Assembly (NCBI GenBank): GCA_029012365.1
Contig: JAQXLY010000059.1
Span: 1 to 48,725 of the forward strand
Length of the DNA: 48,725 nt
DNA from: Lachnospiraceae bacterium
Lineage (GTDB): Bacteria > Bacillota > Clostridia > Lachnospirales > Lachnospiraceae
Direction: 5' to 3'
The notes under the pieces were generated by a model. The model worked only from the letters and a program-made list of their open reading frames with translations. It was not told the DNA's origin and made no database searches. The number at the start of each line of letters is the position of its first letter. The first letter of the stretch is position 1. The translations under genes and the position numbers were made by a program. Of the stretch, positions 26,117-34,269 are shown in pieces.

Positions 26117-27307
26117 ATGAAGATTTTAGTAATTAACTGTGGAAGTTCTTCTCTGAAGTACCAGTTAATCGACATGGAGAATGAGAATGTTCTGGCAAAG
26201 GGCCTTTGTGAACGTATCGGTATTGAGGGCTCTAAGCTGACCCACAAACCGACCGGTAAGGCTGTTTTAGAGAAGGCTGAGGCAATGCCGGATCATCAGG
26301 TTGCAGTGAAGCTCGTACTGGATGCGCTGCAGGATGCTACCTATGGTGTGATTTCTAATGTAAATGAGATTTCCGCAATCGGTCATCGTGTGCTTCATGC
26401 AGGTAAATACTATAGTGATTCTATTGTTGTAAACGAGGATGTAAAGAGAGTAGTTCGTGACTGTTTCGATTTGGGACCGTTACATAATCCGGCGAACTTA
26501 ATCGGTATTGAGGCTTGTGAGGCTGCAATGCCTGGCATTCCTAATGTGGCTGTATTTGATACCGCATTTCATCAGACAATGCCGGAGAAAGCATTTATGT
26601 ATGCGATTCCGTATGAATACTATGAAAAGTATGATATCCGCAGATACGGTTTTCACGGAACCAGTCATCGGTTTGTATCTAAGAGAACCATTGAAGTTGC
26701 CGGCTTAGATCCGAATAATTCCAAGGTTATCGTTTGTCATCTCGGTAACGGCGGCAGTATCTCCGCAGTTGTAAACGGAAAATGCGTTGATACGAGCATG
26801 GGTCTTACTCCGTTAGAGGGATTGATTATGGGTACCAGAAGCGGCGACCTTGACCCGGCAGTAGTACAATATATTGCGAACAAAGAAGGCAAGGATGTCA
26901 ACGAAGTAATCAACATCTTAAATAAGAGGTCCGGTATCTTAGGTATTTCCGGCATTTCCAGTGACTTCCGTGATGTACAGAAGGCACAGAAGGAAGGTAA
27001 TCACAGAGCAAATGTAGCAATCGAAGCATTTGTATACCGCGTAGCAAAGTACATCGGTGCTTATGTTGCGGCCATGAACGGTGTGGATGCGATTACATTT
27101 ACCGCAGGTGTAGGTGAGAATGATGCGGCAATCCGCAAGGCTGTCTGTGAATATCTTGGATACCTCGGTGTTACCGTGGATGAAGAGGCAAATAATATTC
27201 GCGGTGAGGAAGTTCAGATTTCTGCTACAGACTCTAAGGTGAAGGTTTTTGCGATTCCGACCAACGAGGAACTTGCTATTGCCAGAGAGACCAGAGATTT
27301 AATTTAA
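26117..27307 (+). CDS. ackA: Acetate kinase
   Basis: Converts acetyl phosphate and ADP to acetate and ATP, the main substrate-level ATP step of acetate-forming fermenters; 396 residues. The N-terminal MKILVINCGSSSLKYQL and GHRVLHAG, FDTAFHQTMP, YGFHGTSHR, HLGNGGS and TAGVGEND motifs are all canonical. The start at 26117 follows ACAGGAGG; the earlier ATG at 26009 lies in the leader. The usual partner pta is not next to it here. Confidence 0.98.
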   Translation: MKILVINCGSSSLKYQLIDMENENVLAKGLCERIGIEGSKLTHKPTGKAVLEKAEAMPDHQVAVKLVLDALQDATYGVISNVNEISAIGHRVLHAGKYYSDSIVVNEDVKRVVRDCFDLGPLHNPANLIGIEACEAAMPGIPNVAVFDTAFHQTMPEKAFMYAIPYEYYEKYDIRRYGFHGTSHRFVSKRTIEVAGLDPNNSKVIVCHLGNGGSISAVVNGKCVDTSMGLTPLEGLIMGTRSGDLDPAVVQYIANKEGKDVNEVINILNKRSGILGISGISSDFRDVQKAQKEGNHRANVAIEAFVYRVAKYIGAYVAAMNGVDAITFTAGVGENDAAIRKAVCEYLGYLGVTVDEEANNIRGEEVQISATDSKVKVFAIPTNEELAIARETRDLI

Positions 27308-27325
27308 AGAAAAATAAAAAAACTG

Positions 27326-27354
27326 TTGACAAACAGATAGTCGGATACTATAAT
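27326..27354 (+). promoter_or_regulatory. Promoter of yceD-rpmF
   Basis: TTGACA (27326-27331), 17-nt spacer, TATAAT (27349-27354), perfect consensus just after ackA. It gives a leader of about 55 nt. Confidence 0.92.
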
Positions 27355-27416
27355 ATCCTAGTGTGAGTTTTGGAACCATACCAAAGGTATGCCATTTGGC
27401 GGGACAGGAGCTTTGT

Positions 27417-27944
27417 ATGACAGTATCTTTATCGGAAGCCATGCAGGTTGCGGGCGGAGTATTCACAAAAGAGATTCCGTACGAACCGGAAGAGTTTTGT
27501 TATGCCGGAGGACGATATCCGTTCATGGATAAGAAGCCGGTACATTTAACTGTTACGAATCTTGGCGGACGTAAGGTAAAGATTGAACTGGAGGGCGAAG
27601 TATCACTCTGTTTGCCGTGTGACCGTTGCCTGAGGGAGGTAGCTGTAAGCATTCCGTTTCAGACGGAACGGGAGGTTGATTTTTCCAAAAGCAATGAGGA
27701 AAGGGCTGCCGAGTTGGACGAAACCGGTTTTATAGACGGATATGATTTAGACGTGGACGCATTTGTCTGCGAGGAAATCTTGCTTGGGTTCCCCATGAAG
27801 GTTCTGTGTCAGGAAGACTGCAAAGGAATCTGCAAGATTTGCGGAGCAAATCTGAACGAGGGTGAGTGTGGATGTGACCGCACGGAACCGGATCCGAGAA
27901 TGTCTGTTATCCGAGATATTTTTAACAACTTTAAGGAGGTGTAA
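27417..27944 (+). CDS. yceD: YceD/DUF177 family protein
   Basis: Protein of 175 residues from the YceD (DUF177) family, which is almost always encoded next to rpmF and linked to 23S rRNA or ribosome maturation. Cysteine pairs (LPCDRCL, then CQEDCKGICKICGANLNEGECGC) suggest a zinc site. The start at 27417 follows AGGAG; an in-frame GTG at 27363 lies at the probable transcription start. rpmF follows after 2 nt. Confidence 0.92.
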   Translation: MTVSLSEAMQVAGGVFTKEIPYEPEEFCYAGGRYPFMDKKPVHLTVTNLGGRKVKIELEGEVSLCLPCDRCLREVAVSIPFQTEREVDFSKSNEERAAELDETGFIDGYDLDVDAFVCEEILLGFPMKVLCQEDCKGICKICGANLNEGECGCDRTEPDPRMSVIRDIFNNFKEV

Positions 27945-27946
27945 TC

Positions 27947-28129
27947 ATGGGAGCAATTTGTCCGAAGAATAAGCATTCTAAGGCAAGAAGAGACAGTCGT
28001 AGAGCAAACTGGAAGATGACTGCTCCGAATCTTGTTAAGTGCAGCAAGTGTGGCGCGCTTATGATGCCGCACAGAGTTTGCAAGGCTTGCGGTTCTTACA
28101 ACAAGAAGGAAATCATCGCAGCTGAGTAA
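27947..28129 (+). CDS. rpmF: 50S ribosomal protein L32
   Basis: 60-residue basic protein of the large subunit. It carries the zinc-binding CSKCG...CKACG pairs and the standard N-terminus with PKNKHSKARRDSRRANW. An AGGAGG site overlaps the end of yceD. A terminator follows directly. Confidence 0.98.
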   Translation: MGAICPKNKHSKARRDSRRANWKMTAPNLVKCSKCGALMMPHRVCKACGSYNKKEIIAAE

Positions 28130-28148
28130 TTCACTTGAAAAGCGCATA

Positions 28149-28188
28149 AATCCAAGGGTTTTAATGATAAGGCCCTTGGATTTTTTAT
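28149..28188 (+). terminator. Terminator of yceD-rpmF
   Basis: AATCCAAGGG (28149-28158) and CCCTTGGATT (28173-28182) followed by TTTTATAT. Confidence 0.92.
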
Positions 28189-28223
28189 ATGCAAAAAAGT
28201 AAACCTATGTTCGGATTTTTTGC

Positions 28224-28252
28224 TTGCATTTTGTATTATGATATGTTAAACT
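28224..28252 (+). promoter_or_regulatory. Candidate rho promoter
   Basis: TTGCAT (28224-28229), 17-nt spacer, TAAACT (28247-28252). It leaves a leader of about 140 nt holding a 41-codon ORF. Confidence 0.5.
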
Positions 28253-28271
28253 ATAGAAGAAAAGAAACGCT

Positions 28272-28397
28272 ATGGCAGATTTTTTTCAATACGGTTCTGT
28301 AAAATTCCCCGTCTTAGATTGCAAAGAGCGAACATGTCCGTTAGTACGGAACAGAGATAGATTGTTTTATAAAGTTATATTGGTCGCAAGGAGGTAA
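28272..28397 (+). CDS. Possible 41-residue leader ORF ending at rho
   Basis: An ATG-initiated frame of 41 codons (MADFFQYGSVKF..., rich in Arg at the end) stops with TAA at 28395-28397, one nt before the rho ATG. Its last codons overlap the rho ribosome site (AAGGAGG). It has only a weak purine-rich site upstream (GAAGAAAAG). Ribosomes finishing here could feed or block rho initiation. May be chance. Confidence 0.35.
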   Translation: MADFFQYGSVKFPVLDCKERTCPLVRNRDRLFYKVILVARR

Positions 28398-28398
28398 T

Positions 28399-30186
28399 AT
28401 GGAAAAATATCTTGAGATGACAATTGCCCGGTTAAGAGAAGAGGCAAAGATACGAGGGATGAAAGGAGTTTCTGCAATGAAAAAGCAGGAGCTGGCGGAA
28501 TTATTGTATGCGGCAGATTCTATGTTGGCACAAAAAGAAAGTGCAAAAAAGCCGGAGAGTAAGAATGTTAAGAAGAGCATGACCGAAAAGCCGGAGCATA
28601 ATGAAACAGCGGATAATTCCGGAGCGGCCGAGCGGAAAATCGGAGAAGAAAGAACAAAACGGGTGGCAGAGCGTGAACGTCCGGTCGGCGGATTGCAGGT
28701 ACAGTATCAGGGACAGGACAAGCAGGCTGTTTCAAGGCAACCGCAAGCAACAGAACGTCAGGGTGGTGTAAGACCGCAGCAAAGCTCTGAACGTCAGGCA
28801 GGAATAAGGCCGCAGCAAAGCTCTGAGCGCCAGCCGGGAATAAAGCCACAGCAGGGTTTTGAACGTCAGCCGGGAATAAAGCCGCAGCAGGGCTTTGAGC
28901 GCCAGCCGGGGGTAAAGCCGCAGCAAAATTTCGAACGCCCGAACGGTGCAAGACCTCAACAGGCAGAGAATAAAACACAGACAGCGGAAAGTACGGCAGA
29001 GACTACTGCACAGCCACAGCGTTTTGACCTGGAGAAAGCGACTGCCGAGGATATCAGGCGGCTTGACAGCGGAGAAACAAGAGAGGGAATTTTGGAGGTA
29101 ATGTCCGAAAATTTCGGTTTTATCAGATGTGATAATTATCTTCCGGGAGAAAACGATGTTTATGTTTCTCCGGCACAAATCAGAAAGTACGGTCTGAAAA
29201 CCGGTGATATCATTTGCGGAAATACGAAGATTCGTACACAATCCGAAAAATTCAGCGCCTTACTATATATTAAGAATGTGAATGGTCTGCCGGTGGAAGA
29301 AATCATGAAGCGTAAGAGGTTTGAGGATTTGACCCCTATTTTTCCAAATGAACGCATTCATTTGGAAACACCGGGGTGCAGCTTATCCATGCGTATGGTA
29401 GATTTGATTTCTCCAATCGGCAAGGGGCAGCGTGGAATGATTGTATCCCAGCCGAAAGCAGGTAAGACTACTCTTTTAAAGCAGATTGCAAAAGCAATTA
29501 CTAAAAATCATCCTGATATGAATATGATTATTCTACTGATTGATGAACGTCCGGAGGAAGTGACGGATATTAAAGAGTCTATCGAGGGAGAAAAAGTAGA
29601 GGTAATATATTCTACGTTTGATGAACTTCCTGAGAATCATAAGAGAGTATCAGAGATGGTCATAGAGCGCGCAAAGCGTCTGGTAGAGCAGAAGCAGGAT
29701 GTTGTTATTCTACTTGACAGTATTACAAGGCTGGCGCGTGCATACAACCTTACCATTCCGGCAAGCGGAAGAACATTATCCGGAGGTCTTGACCCGGCAG
29801 CATTGCATATGCCGAAGAAGTTCTTTGGCGCAGCAAGAAATATGCGCGAAGGCGGAAGCCTGACGATTCTTGCAACGGCACTGGTGGAAACAGGCAGCCG
29901 TATGGATGATGTTGTGTTTGAGGAATTTAAGGGAACCGGTAACATGGAACTGCAATTAGACCGAAATTTGTCTGAGCGCAGAGTGTTTCCGGCGATTGAT
30001 TTGCCTCGTTCAAGTACAAGAAGAGATGATTTGCTTTTGACAAAGGAGGAACAGGAGGCAACTTCACTGATGCGCCGGATGTTTAACGGGGCAAAAGCAG
30101 AGGAGTCTTTGGAGAATATAATTCGTACCTTCCAAAGTACAAAGAATAATGCGGAGTTTGTCCAGATGATAAAGAAGTTCCGTTAG
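28399..30186 (+). CDS. rho: Transcription termination factor Rho with disordered repeat insertion
   Basis: RNA-dependent hexameric ATPase that ends transcription, 595 residues versus roughly 420 in compact Rho proteins. Residues 1-45 are the Rho N-terminal helical domain, about 46-205 a low-complexity charged and Gln-rich insertion with six 12-residue repeats (118-189), about 207-300 the cold-shock-like RNA-binding fold, and about 330-595 the ATPase: Walker A QPKAGKTTLLK, then LLIDERPEEVTD, and the SGGLDPAALH and RVFPAIDL segments. AAGGAGG precedes the ATG. ung follows 11 nt downstream. Confidence 0.97.
   Translation: MEKYLEMTIARLREEAKIRGMKGVSAMKKQELAELLYAADSMLAQKESAKKPESKNVKKSMTEKPEHNETADNSGAAERKIGEERTKRVAERERPVGGLQVQYQGQDKQAVSRQPQATERQGGVRPQQSSERQAGIRPQQSSERQPGIKPQQGFERQPGIKPQQGFERQPGVKPQQNFERPNGARPQQAENKTQTAESTAETTAQPQRFDLEKATAEDIRRLDSGETREGILEVMSENFGFIRCDNYLPGENDVYVSPAQIRKYGLKTGDIICGNTKIRTQSEKFSALLYIKNVNGLPVEEIMKRKRFEDLTPIFPNERIHLETPGCSLSMRMVDLISPIGKGQRGMIVSQPKAGKTTLLKQIAKAITKNHPDMNMIILLIDERPEEVTDIKESIEGEKVEVIYSTFDELPENHKRVSEMVIERAKRLVEQKQDVVILLDSITRLARAYNLTIPASGRTLSGGLDPAALHMPKKFFGAARNMREGGSLTILATALVETGSRMDDVVFEEFKGTGNMELQLDRNLSERRVFPAIDLPRSSTRRDDLLLTKEEQEATSLMRRMFNGAKAEESLENIIRTFQSTKNNAEFVQMIKKFR
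28750..28965 (+). repeat. 36-bp coding repeat in rho (six units)
   Basis: Six units of 12 codons encode variants of (S/F)ERQPGIKPQQG, residues 118-189 of Rho. The DNA is repetitive and could change in copy number. Confidence 0.93.
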
Positions 30187-30197
30187 GAGGAGAGTGT

Positions 30198-30872
30198 ATG
30201 GCTGCAATTAATAATGACTGGCTGCCGGCAATCAGTGAGGAATTTAAGAAACCGTATTATATGCAGTTATATCAGTTTGTGAAGGAAGAATATTCGAAAA
30301 CGGTTGTATTTCCGCCGTCCGATGAGATTTTTTCGGCATTGCATCTGACTCCGTTATCAAAGGTGAAAGTGGTGATAATCGGACAGGATCCGTATCATAA
30401 CGTCGGACAGGCGCATGGTCTTTGTTTTTCTGTCAGACCGGAGGTGGATATTCCGCCCTCCCTGGTAAATATATATAAAGAGCTTCAGAGCGACTGTGGC
30501 TGCCGTATTCCGAATAACGGTTATCTTGTAAAATGGGCCGAACAGGGGGTACTTTTGTTAAATACCGTGCTGACTGTCCGCGCTCATCAGGCAAATTCTC
30601 ATCAGGGAAAAGGGTGGGAGCAGTTTACCGATGCCATTATTCAGGCAGTTAATGCTCAGAATCGTCCTATTGTTTATTTACTTTGGGGTCGTCCGGCACA
30701 AAGCAAAATGTCAATGTTAAATAATCCGAAACATAAGGTACTTACAGCACCGCATCCAAGTCCGCTTTCTGCACATAGAGGTTTCTTTGGCTGCAGGCAT
30801 TTCTCACAGGCAAATGCTTTTTTGCAGGAAAACGGGCTGGAGCCGATTGATTGGCAGATTGAGGACGTGTAA
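30198..30872 (+). CDS. ung: Uracil-DNA glycosylase (family 1)
   Basis: Removes uracil from DNA, 224 residues. The catalytic water-activating loop is IGQDPYHNVGQAHG, and the C-terminal loop is APHPSPLSAHRGFFG (family HPSPLS). The start follows TAGGAGGAGAG. It probably shares a transcript with rho; the two have no evident functional link. Confidence 0.98.
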   Translation: MAAINNDWLPAISEEFKKPYYMQLYQFVKEEYSKTVVFPPSDEIFSALHLTPLSKVKVVIIGQDPYHNVGQAHGLCFSVRPEVDIPPSLVNIYKELQSDCGCRIPNNGYLVKWAEQGVLLLNTVLTVRAHQANSHQGKGWEQFTDAIIQAVNAQNRPIVYLLWGRPAQSKMSMLNNPKHKVLTAPHPSPLSAHRGFFGCRHFSQANAFLQENGLEPIDWQIEDV

Positions 30873-30891
30873 GAGTAAAAAGTACAGAGAA

Positions 30892-30930
30892 GGGGCTGTT
30901 GCATGAAATTGCGTAGCTCTTTTTTTATTT
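30892..30930 (+). terminator. Terminator after ung
   Basis: GGGGCTGTTGCA pairs with TTGCGTAGCTCT through some G-U pairs, then a long T-run. A degenerate member of the recurring hairpin family. Confidence 0.8.
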
Positions 30931-30945
30931 TTTATTTTGTTTTTA

Positions 30946-30974
30946 TGGACAAAATGACACGAGTGTGATATGAT
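30946..30974 (+). promoter_or_regulatory. Promoter of the DegV gene
   Basis: TGGACA (30946-30951), 17-nt spacer, TATGAT (30969-30974). Confidence 0.65.
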
Positions 30975-31034
30975 GAGATGTAGAAATGAAAACTACATCA
31001 TGTGATAATATGTGGCAAAAAGGAAGTTGAAGAT

Positions 31035-31865
31035 ATGATAAAGAGACTGGTTGCAGATAGTTGTGCAGATCTTACGGAAGAAATGAAAGCATGGACAGAG
31101 GTTCATCTTGTCCCACTTACTTTGACGATTGAGAAAGAAGACATTTTGGATGATGAGAACTTTTGCCAGAAAACATTCTTATCCAAAATGAAGAACTGTT
31201 CAGAATGTCCTCATTCTGCCTGTCCGTCTCCGGAACGCTATATGCGGGAGTTTGAAGGGGCAGACGAGGTATTTGTAGTTACGCTTTCCCGACATTTAAG
31301 CGGTTCCTATCAGAGTGCGATACTGGCAAAGCAGTTGTATCAGGAGGAACATCCGGCGGTAAAGATTGAGGTGGTGGATTCCGAATCTGCCTCCGTAGCA
31401 GAATCATTGTTGATTATAAAGCTTCGCAGTCTTATTGAGAAATATAGTTTTGAAGAAACTGTAAAGAGAATTACAGCTTTCCGGAACAGTATGCAGACAA
31501 AGTTTGTATTAGAGGATTTGGATGTGTTTATTAAAAACGGCCGACTTAGCCATTTACAGGCAATACTTTGCAATGCATTGAACATTAAGCCGCTTTTGGT
31601 CGGAGAGAAGGGGCAGATTGTGAAGTTAGATCAAGCAAGAGGTGTGGAGCGGACATTAAAGAAGTTGGTTGAGTCTGTTGTGGCAGATGTAAAAGAAGCT
31701 ACGACACGTACCCTTGCTATTGCACATTGCAATCATCCGGAAAGAGCAGAGGCGGTACGCAGAATGATAATGAGTCAGGTTCCGTTTAAAGATTATATGA
31801 TTGTGAATACCGGAGGAATAAGTACAATGTATGCTAATGAGGGCGGTATCATAGTAGCATATTAG
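31035..31865 (+). CDS. DegV family fatty-acid-binding protein
   Basis: Cytosolic protein of 276 residues of the DegV/FakB type, which holds a fatty acid for phosphorylation by FakA. Landmarks are LVADSCADLTEEM, FVVTLSRHLSGSYQSA (the lipid-head contact), VVDSESAS and FVLEDLDVFIKNGRLSHLQA. The start at 31035 follows GGAAG. fakA is not adjacent. A hairpin follows. Confidence 0.93.
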   Translation: MIKRLVADSCADLTEEMKAWTEVHLVPLTLTIEKEDILDDENFCQKTFLSKMKNCSECPHSACPSPERYMREFEGADEVFVVTLSRHLSGSYQSAILAKQLYQEEHPAVKIEVVDSESASVAESLLIIKLRSLIEKYSFEETVKRITAFRNSMQTKFVLEDLDVFIKNGRLSHLQAILCNALNIKPLLVGEKGQIVKLDQARGVERTLKKLVESVVADVKEATTRTLAIAHCNHPERAEAVRRMIMSQVPFKDYMIVNTGGISTMYANEGGIIVAY

Positions 31866-31890
31866 CAGAGAGGGAAACGGTAATGGCGAA

Positions 31891-31920
31891 ACTGCGGCAT
31901 GTGAAATGGTATGCCGCAGT
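31891..31920 (+). terminator. Hairpin after the DegV gene
   Basis: ACTGCGGCAT (31891-31900) and ATGCCGCAGT (31911-31920) form a perfect 10-bp stem. It lacks an immediate T-run (AAATGCTTTTGG), so its strength as a terminator is uncertain. Confidence 0.55.
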
Positions 31921-32023
31921 AAATGCTTTTGGTGAAGTTGCAAAGTACCGAATCAGAAGGTATCGAACCAAAGGTGAGACAAAAATAAAAAAGGTACAAA
32001 AATAAAAAAAATAAAAAAAGGTA

Positions 32024-32052
32024 TTGACATTTCTTTAAAAATGTTGCATAAT
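32024..32052 (+). promoter_or_regulatory. tRNA promoter
   Basis: TTGACA (32024-32029), 17-nt spacer, CATAAT (32047-32052), about 45 nt before tRNA-Pro. Confidence 0.85.
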
Positions 32053-32103
32053 ATCAAAGTCGGGTTTGAACGACAGCAAACAAAATCAATCAGTTATTAT
32101 TAT

Positions 32104-32177
32104 CGAGGCGTGGCTCAGTTTGGTAGAGCGCTGCGTTCGGGACGCAGAGGTCGCAAGTTCGAATCTTGTCGCCTCGA
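32104..32177 (+). tRNA. tRNA-Pro (anticodon CGG)
   Basis: Acceptor CGAGGCG/CGCCTCG, anticodon stem CTGCG/CGCAG around loop TTCGGGA, T-loop TTCGAAT. The C1-G72 pair is typical for bacterial tRNA-Pro. CCA is not encoded. Confidence 0.95.
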
Positions 32178-32203
32178 TTTTATTTTCACCTTTTTGGTTG
32201 AAT

Positions 32204-32276
32204 GCTGGAATAGCTCAGTCGGTAGAGCACTTCACTCGTAATGAAGGGGTCGTCAGTTCAAGTCTGATTTCCAGCT
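32204..32276 (+). tRNA. tRNA-Thr (anticodon CGT)
   Basis: Acceptor GCTGGAA/TTCCAGC, anticodon stem CTTCA/TGAAG around loop CTCGTAA, T-loop TTCAAGT. CCA is not encoded. Only 26 nt separate it from tRNA-Pro, so they share a transcript. Confidence 0.95.
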
Positions 32277-32284
32277 CTATGTAA

Positions 32285-32333
32285 AGTCTGATATCCGTTC
32301 GAAAGGGGAAAAGGGTCAGGCTTTTTATTTTTC
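32285..32333 (+). terminator. Terminator of the tRNA unit
   Basis: AGTCTGA (32285-32291) pairs with TCAGGCT (32316-32322), followed by TTTTATTTTT. Confidence 0.65.
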
Positions 32334-32362
32334 TGAAAACACTGTACTACGGTAAAATAATA

Positions 32363-32416
32363 AAGTATCTTTTGGGCGAATCTCATTGACAAAGCGGAGG
32401 GAGATACTTGGCCAAA
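32363..32416 (+). promoter_or_regulatory. Inverted repeats / possible pseudoknot in the pyrK leader
   Basis: AAGTATCT (32363-32370) pairs with AGATACTT (32402-32409), and TTTGG (32371-32375) with CCAAA (32412-32416). The order A-B-A'-B' is that of an H-type pseudoknot. A TTGACA at 32386-32391 has no good -10. No PyrR site was recognised. Confidence 0.35.
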
Positions 32417-32497
32417 GGATTAAATCAAAAAGGAAGTTGTTTTGTATCTTAGAACTTTTAGAGAAAGAATCTTGAGAAGATAAAGGAGAGAGGGCAG

Positions 32498-33280
32498 ATG
32501 GGTAAAAAGGAGCAGATTACGGCAGTGATTACAAAGCAGGTCTGTATGACCGGCAGTATTTATGAAATGCATATAAAGGCAGAGCGCATTGCCTGTGAAG
32601 CAAAAGCAGGGCAGTTTGTTTCCCTGTACTGTAAGGAAGGCGGAAGACTTTTGCCGCGTCCAATCAGTATTTGCGGAATTAATAAAGAAAAGGGCGAACT
32701 TCGTCTGGTATACCGAATCGCAGGAGAAGGAACCAAAGAGTTTTCCAATCTAAAGAGCGGAGATGAGATAGTGGTTACAGGACCTCTCGGAAACGGTTTT
32801 ATGACAGAGGATTTAAAGGAAGGAATGCATGCAGTACTTCTTGGCGGAGGAATCGGAATTCCGCCGATGCTCGAGCTTGCAAAGGCGCTTCCGGGAGAGA
32901 AGACGATTGTACTCGGATATCGGGATGCGGACACTTTTCTTGCGAATGAGTTTGAGGCTTACGGCAGGGTGCTTATTGCCTCAGATAACGGCAGTGTGGG
33001 TGTAAAAGGCACTGTACTTGATGCGTTAAGGGAGCACAATGTGAGCGGAGATTTATTGTTTGCCTGCGGACCTAAGCCGATGCTTCGCGGTATTAAGGAA
33101 TATGCAGAGAAGGCAGGTATCAGGGCACAGCTTTCTTTGGAAGAGCGTATGGCATGCGGTATCGGTGCCTGCCTTGCCTGTGTATGTAAAACTACAAAGA
33201 AGGACGAGCATTCACAGGTGAATAATACGAGAATCTGTAAGGAAGGTCCTGTATTTTACGCAGAGGATATTGAATTATAA
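32498..33280 (+). CDS. pyrK: Dihydroorotate dehydrogenase electron transfer subunit PyrK
   Basis: FAD and [2Fe-2S] protein that passes electrons from PyrD to NAD, 260 residues. The flavin motif LPRPISICG, NAD part LLGGGIGIPPML, and the C-terminal iron-sulfur cysteines in ERMACGIGACLACVCKT plus a last Cys in RICKEGP are visible. Start follows GGAGAGAGGGCAG. It forms a pair with pyrD, 67 nt downstream. Confidence 0.97.
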   Translation: MGKKEQITAVITKQVCMTGSIYEMHIKAERIACEAKAGQFVSLYCKEGGRLLPRPISICGINKEKGELRLVYRIAGEGTKEFSNLKSGDEIVVTGPLGNGFMTEDLKEGMHAVLLGGGIGIPPMLELAKALPGEKTIVLGYRDADTFLANEFEAYGRVLIASDNGSVGVKGTVLDALREHNVSGDLLFACGPKPMLRGIKEYAEKAGIRAQLSLEERMACGIGACLACVCKTTKKDEHSQVNNTRICKEGPVFYAEDIEL

Positions 33281-33347
33281 ATAATAGGCAGCAATTTGGA
33301 ATCAAAACGGCAAAGAATTTGTCTGATAGGACAGAAAGGAAAAAGTA

Positions 33348-34250
33348 ATGAATCTTTCAGTTGATATAGCAGGTGTTACGCTTAAAAATCCGGTAACGGT
33401 GGCTTCCGGCACATTCGGTTCCGGTATAGAATATGGTGAGTTCGTTGATTTGAATCGTCTCGGTGCGGTGACTACAAAAGGAGTTGCCAATGTGCCGTGG
33501 CCGGGAAATCCTACCCCGCGAATTGCGGAAACCTGCGGAGGTATGATGAATGCCATCGGATTGCAGAATCCCGGTCTTGCAACCTTTAAGGAACGTGACC
33601 TTCCTTTTCTTGCGCAGTATGATACAAAGGTAATTGTAAATGTATGCGGACGCTCAAAGGAAGACTACATTGACGCGGTGGAGCAGCTTGCGGATACCAA
33701 TGCGGATTTGTTAGAGATAAATATCTCCTGCCCGAATGTAAAAGAGGGTGGTATTGCATTCGGACAGAATCCGAAGATGGCGGAGGAGATTACAGCAGCT
33801 GTAAAGAAGCATGCAAAGCAGCCTGTAATTATGAAACTCTCCCCGAATGTAACGGATATTACGGAAATGGCACGGGCGGTAGAGGCCGGCGGAGCAGATG
33901 CGGTTTCTCTGATTAATACCTTAACCGGCATGAAGATAGATGTAGAGCGCAGAACCTTTGCGGTGGCAAATAAGACAGGCGGACTTTCCGGTCCGGCAAT
34001 CAAACCGGTTGCTGTCCGCATGGTTTATCAGGTGGCTAATGCAATAAGGCTGCCGATTATCGGTATGGGGGGCATCCGTACCGCAGAGGATGCACTGGAA
34101 TTTATTCTTGCCGGTGCAACTGCGGTAGCGGTAGGTACGGCAAACTTTGTAAATCCATATACTACTGTTGAAGTGATTGACGGGATTACAGCTTACATGG
34201 AACGGCATGGCATTGAGGATATTAAGGATTTAATCGGATGTGTAAAGTAG
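33348..34250 (+). CDS. pyrD: Dihydroorotate dehydrogenase, class IB catalytic subunit
   Basis: FMN enzyme oxidising dihydroorotate to orotate in the cytosol, 300 residues. It carries VASGTFGSGIEYG, NAIGLQNPG, the ISCPNVKEGG stretch with the catalytic-base Cys as in class 1 enzymes, MKLSPNVTD, and GMGGIRTAEDALEFILAGA. Presence of PyrK defines class IB. Start follows AAAGGAAAAAG. pyrE is encoded 7 kb away. Confidence 0.97.
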   Translation: MNLSVDIAGVTLKNPVTVASGTFGSGIEYGEFVDLNRLGAVTTKGVANVPWPGNPTPRIAETCGGMMNAIGLQNPGLATFKERDLPFLAQYDTKVIVNVCGRSKEDYIDAVEQLADTNADLLEINISCPNVKEGGIAFGQNPKMAEEITAAVKKHAKQPVIMKLSPNVTDITEMARAVEAGGADAVSLINTLTGMKIDVERRTFAVANKTGGLSGPAIKPVAVRMVYQVANAIRLPIIGMGGIRTAEDALEFILAGATAVAVGTANFVNPYTTVEVIDGITAYMERHGIEDIKDLIGCVK

Positions 34251-34269
34251 GAAAAAGGAGGTTTTACGT

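Noticed and set aside
32331..32497. PyrR-dependent attenuator before pyrK
   Set aside because: No conserved PyrR binding loop and no terminator/antiterminator pair recognised.
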